Notes under the pieces: generated by a model | What the model was told of the DNA's origin: nothing | Database searches by the model: none | The model's input: the letters and a program-made list of their open reading frames with translations, nothing else | In this document: in pieces, positions 63,909 to 64,000 of the stretch | How positions within the stretch are numbered: position 1 is the stretch's first letter | How the letters are laid out: the number at the start of each line of letters is the position of its first letter | Source of the DNA: Bacteroidota bacterium | Lineage (GTDB): Bacteria; Bacteroidota; Bacteroidia; Chitinophagales; Chitinophagaceae | DNA length: 64,000 bases | NCBI GenBank assembly: GCA_018268035.1 | Contig: JAFDXI010000131.1 | Location: 17,753-81,752, forward strand | Direction: 5' to 3' | Position numbers and translations under genes: made by a program

Positions 63909-64000
63909 TAGAGAAAGTTGTCTGTATCTCAAATAGCTTTGAGTTGCACAACAAAACCAACTTTCTCTATGTCAAAAATAGCTTTATTCGCCCAAATCAT
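63909..64000 (+). mobile_element. Left part of an IS4-type insertion sequence, cut by the window edge
   Basis: Recognised by the transposase start at 63969 and by the structured leader before it (12-bp inverted repeat at 63909-63920 and 63958-63969, inner hairpin CTCAAA-TAGC-TTTGAG at 63929-63944). The true left end lies somewhere between 63796 and 63909 and cannot be fixed without the right end. Confidence 0.5.
63969..64000 (+). CDS. IS4-family (DUF4372-type) transposase, N-terminal fragment
   Basis: The window ends within this gene after ten codons, MSKIALFAQI. This closely resembles the first residues of Bacteroidota IS4-family DDE transposases, which begin M(S/A/G)K..LFAQ(I/L). The truncation is caused by the window edge. 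The ATG is part of the right arm of a 12-bp inverted repeat. Confidence 0.5.
   Translation, partial: MSKIALFAQI

Noticed and set aside
1..64000. tRNA, rRNA or other structured RNA genes
   Set aside because: No T-loop/anticodon pattern or rRNA segment was recognised on either strand; a covariance-model scan would be needed to be sure.

Overview
The window reads as a chromosomal segment of a Bacteroidota bacterium, most likely of the Chitinophagaceae type. The DNA is AT-rich. Good Shine-Dalgarno sequences are rare, and several genes sit behind the Bacteroidota promoter pattern (TTTG, about 18-21 bp, TAnnTTTG). The protein families agree with this: type IX secretion (T9SS) sorting domains, PorP/SprF, TonB receptors, DUF5689, DUF4476, DUF4861, DUF2264, LytS/LytTR pairs and an NtrC-type regulator beside a MacB-like exporter. 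No rRNA, tRNA or CRISPR array was seen.

Layout. 1-2.1 kb: tail of an upstream gene and a DsbD-like thiol reductase. 2.1-8.4 kb: an NTF2-like lipoprotein, an envelope operon (LiaF-like protein, DUF4288 protein, LytS-type kinase, LytTR regulator) and a convergent NtrC/NtrB-type pair. 8.4-13.4 kb: divergent from that pair, an HlyD-type adaptor, ABC ATPase and FtsX/MacB permease; an inverted repeat and a possible sigma-54 promoter tie the two halves together. 13.9-19.5 kb: dihydrolipoyl dehydrogenase, OsmC protein, a Pr6Pr membrane protein broken by an in-frame stop, cysteine desulfurase and a Nudix hydrolase. 19.7-25.9 kb: deacetylase-like lipoprotein, then YceI, porin, YceI and a TPR-LuxR regulator. 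26.3-31 kb: ArgS, GtrA-like, GNAT and PatB-like genes. 31-36.5 kb: a uronate operon (GH88, DUF2264, KduI, DUF4861, KduD) that takes unsaturated uronates to 2-keto-3-deoxygluconate. 36.7-42.2 kb: a damaged-looking epimerase, M1 aminopeptidase, DUF4476 protein and TruA.

42.3-53.7 kb is the most distinctive region. Two tandem surface-protein genes, each of exactly 1605 codons, carry 15 PKD-type repeats in matching order, Ig-like modules and a gliding-motility/T9SS C-terminal domain. They are followed by a PorP/SprF partner and a mini-protein that is little more than a signal peptide plus a T9SS type A sorting domain.

53.8-63.8 kb: MurB (TTG start), a DUF5689 lipoprotein with its TonB receptor, a divergent secreted endonuclease/exonuclease/phosphatase, a GH20 hexosaminidase and a transglutaminase-like protein. 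At the right edge an IS4-type transposase gene begins; its start codon lies in a 12-bp inverted repeat that could shut off translation from read-through transcripts.

Overall the segment mixes housekeeping genes with envelope, secretion and polymer-scavenging functions. Family assignments come from recognising motifs by eye; no database search was run.
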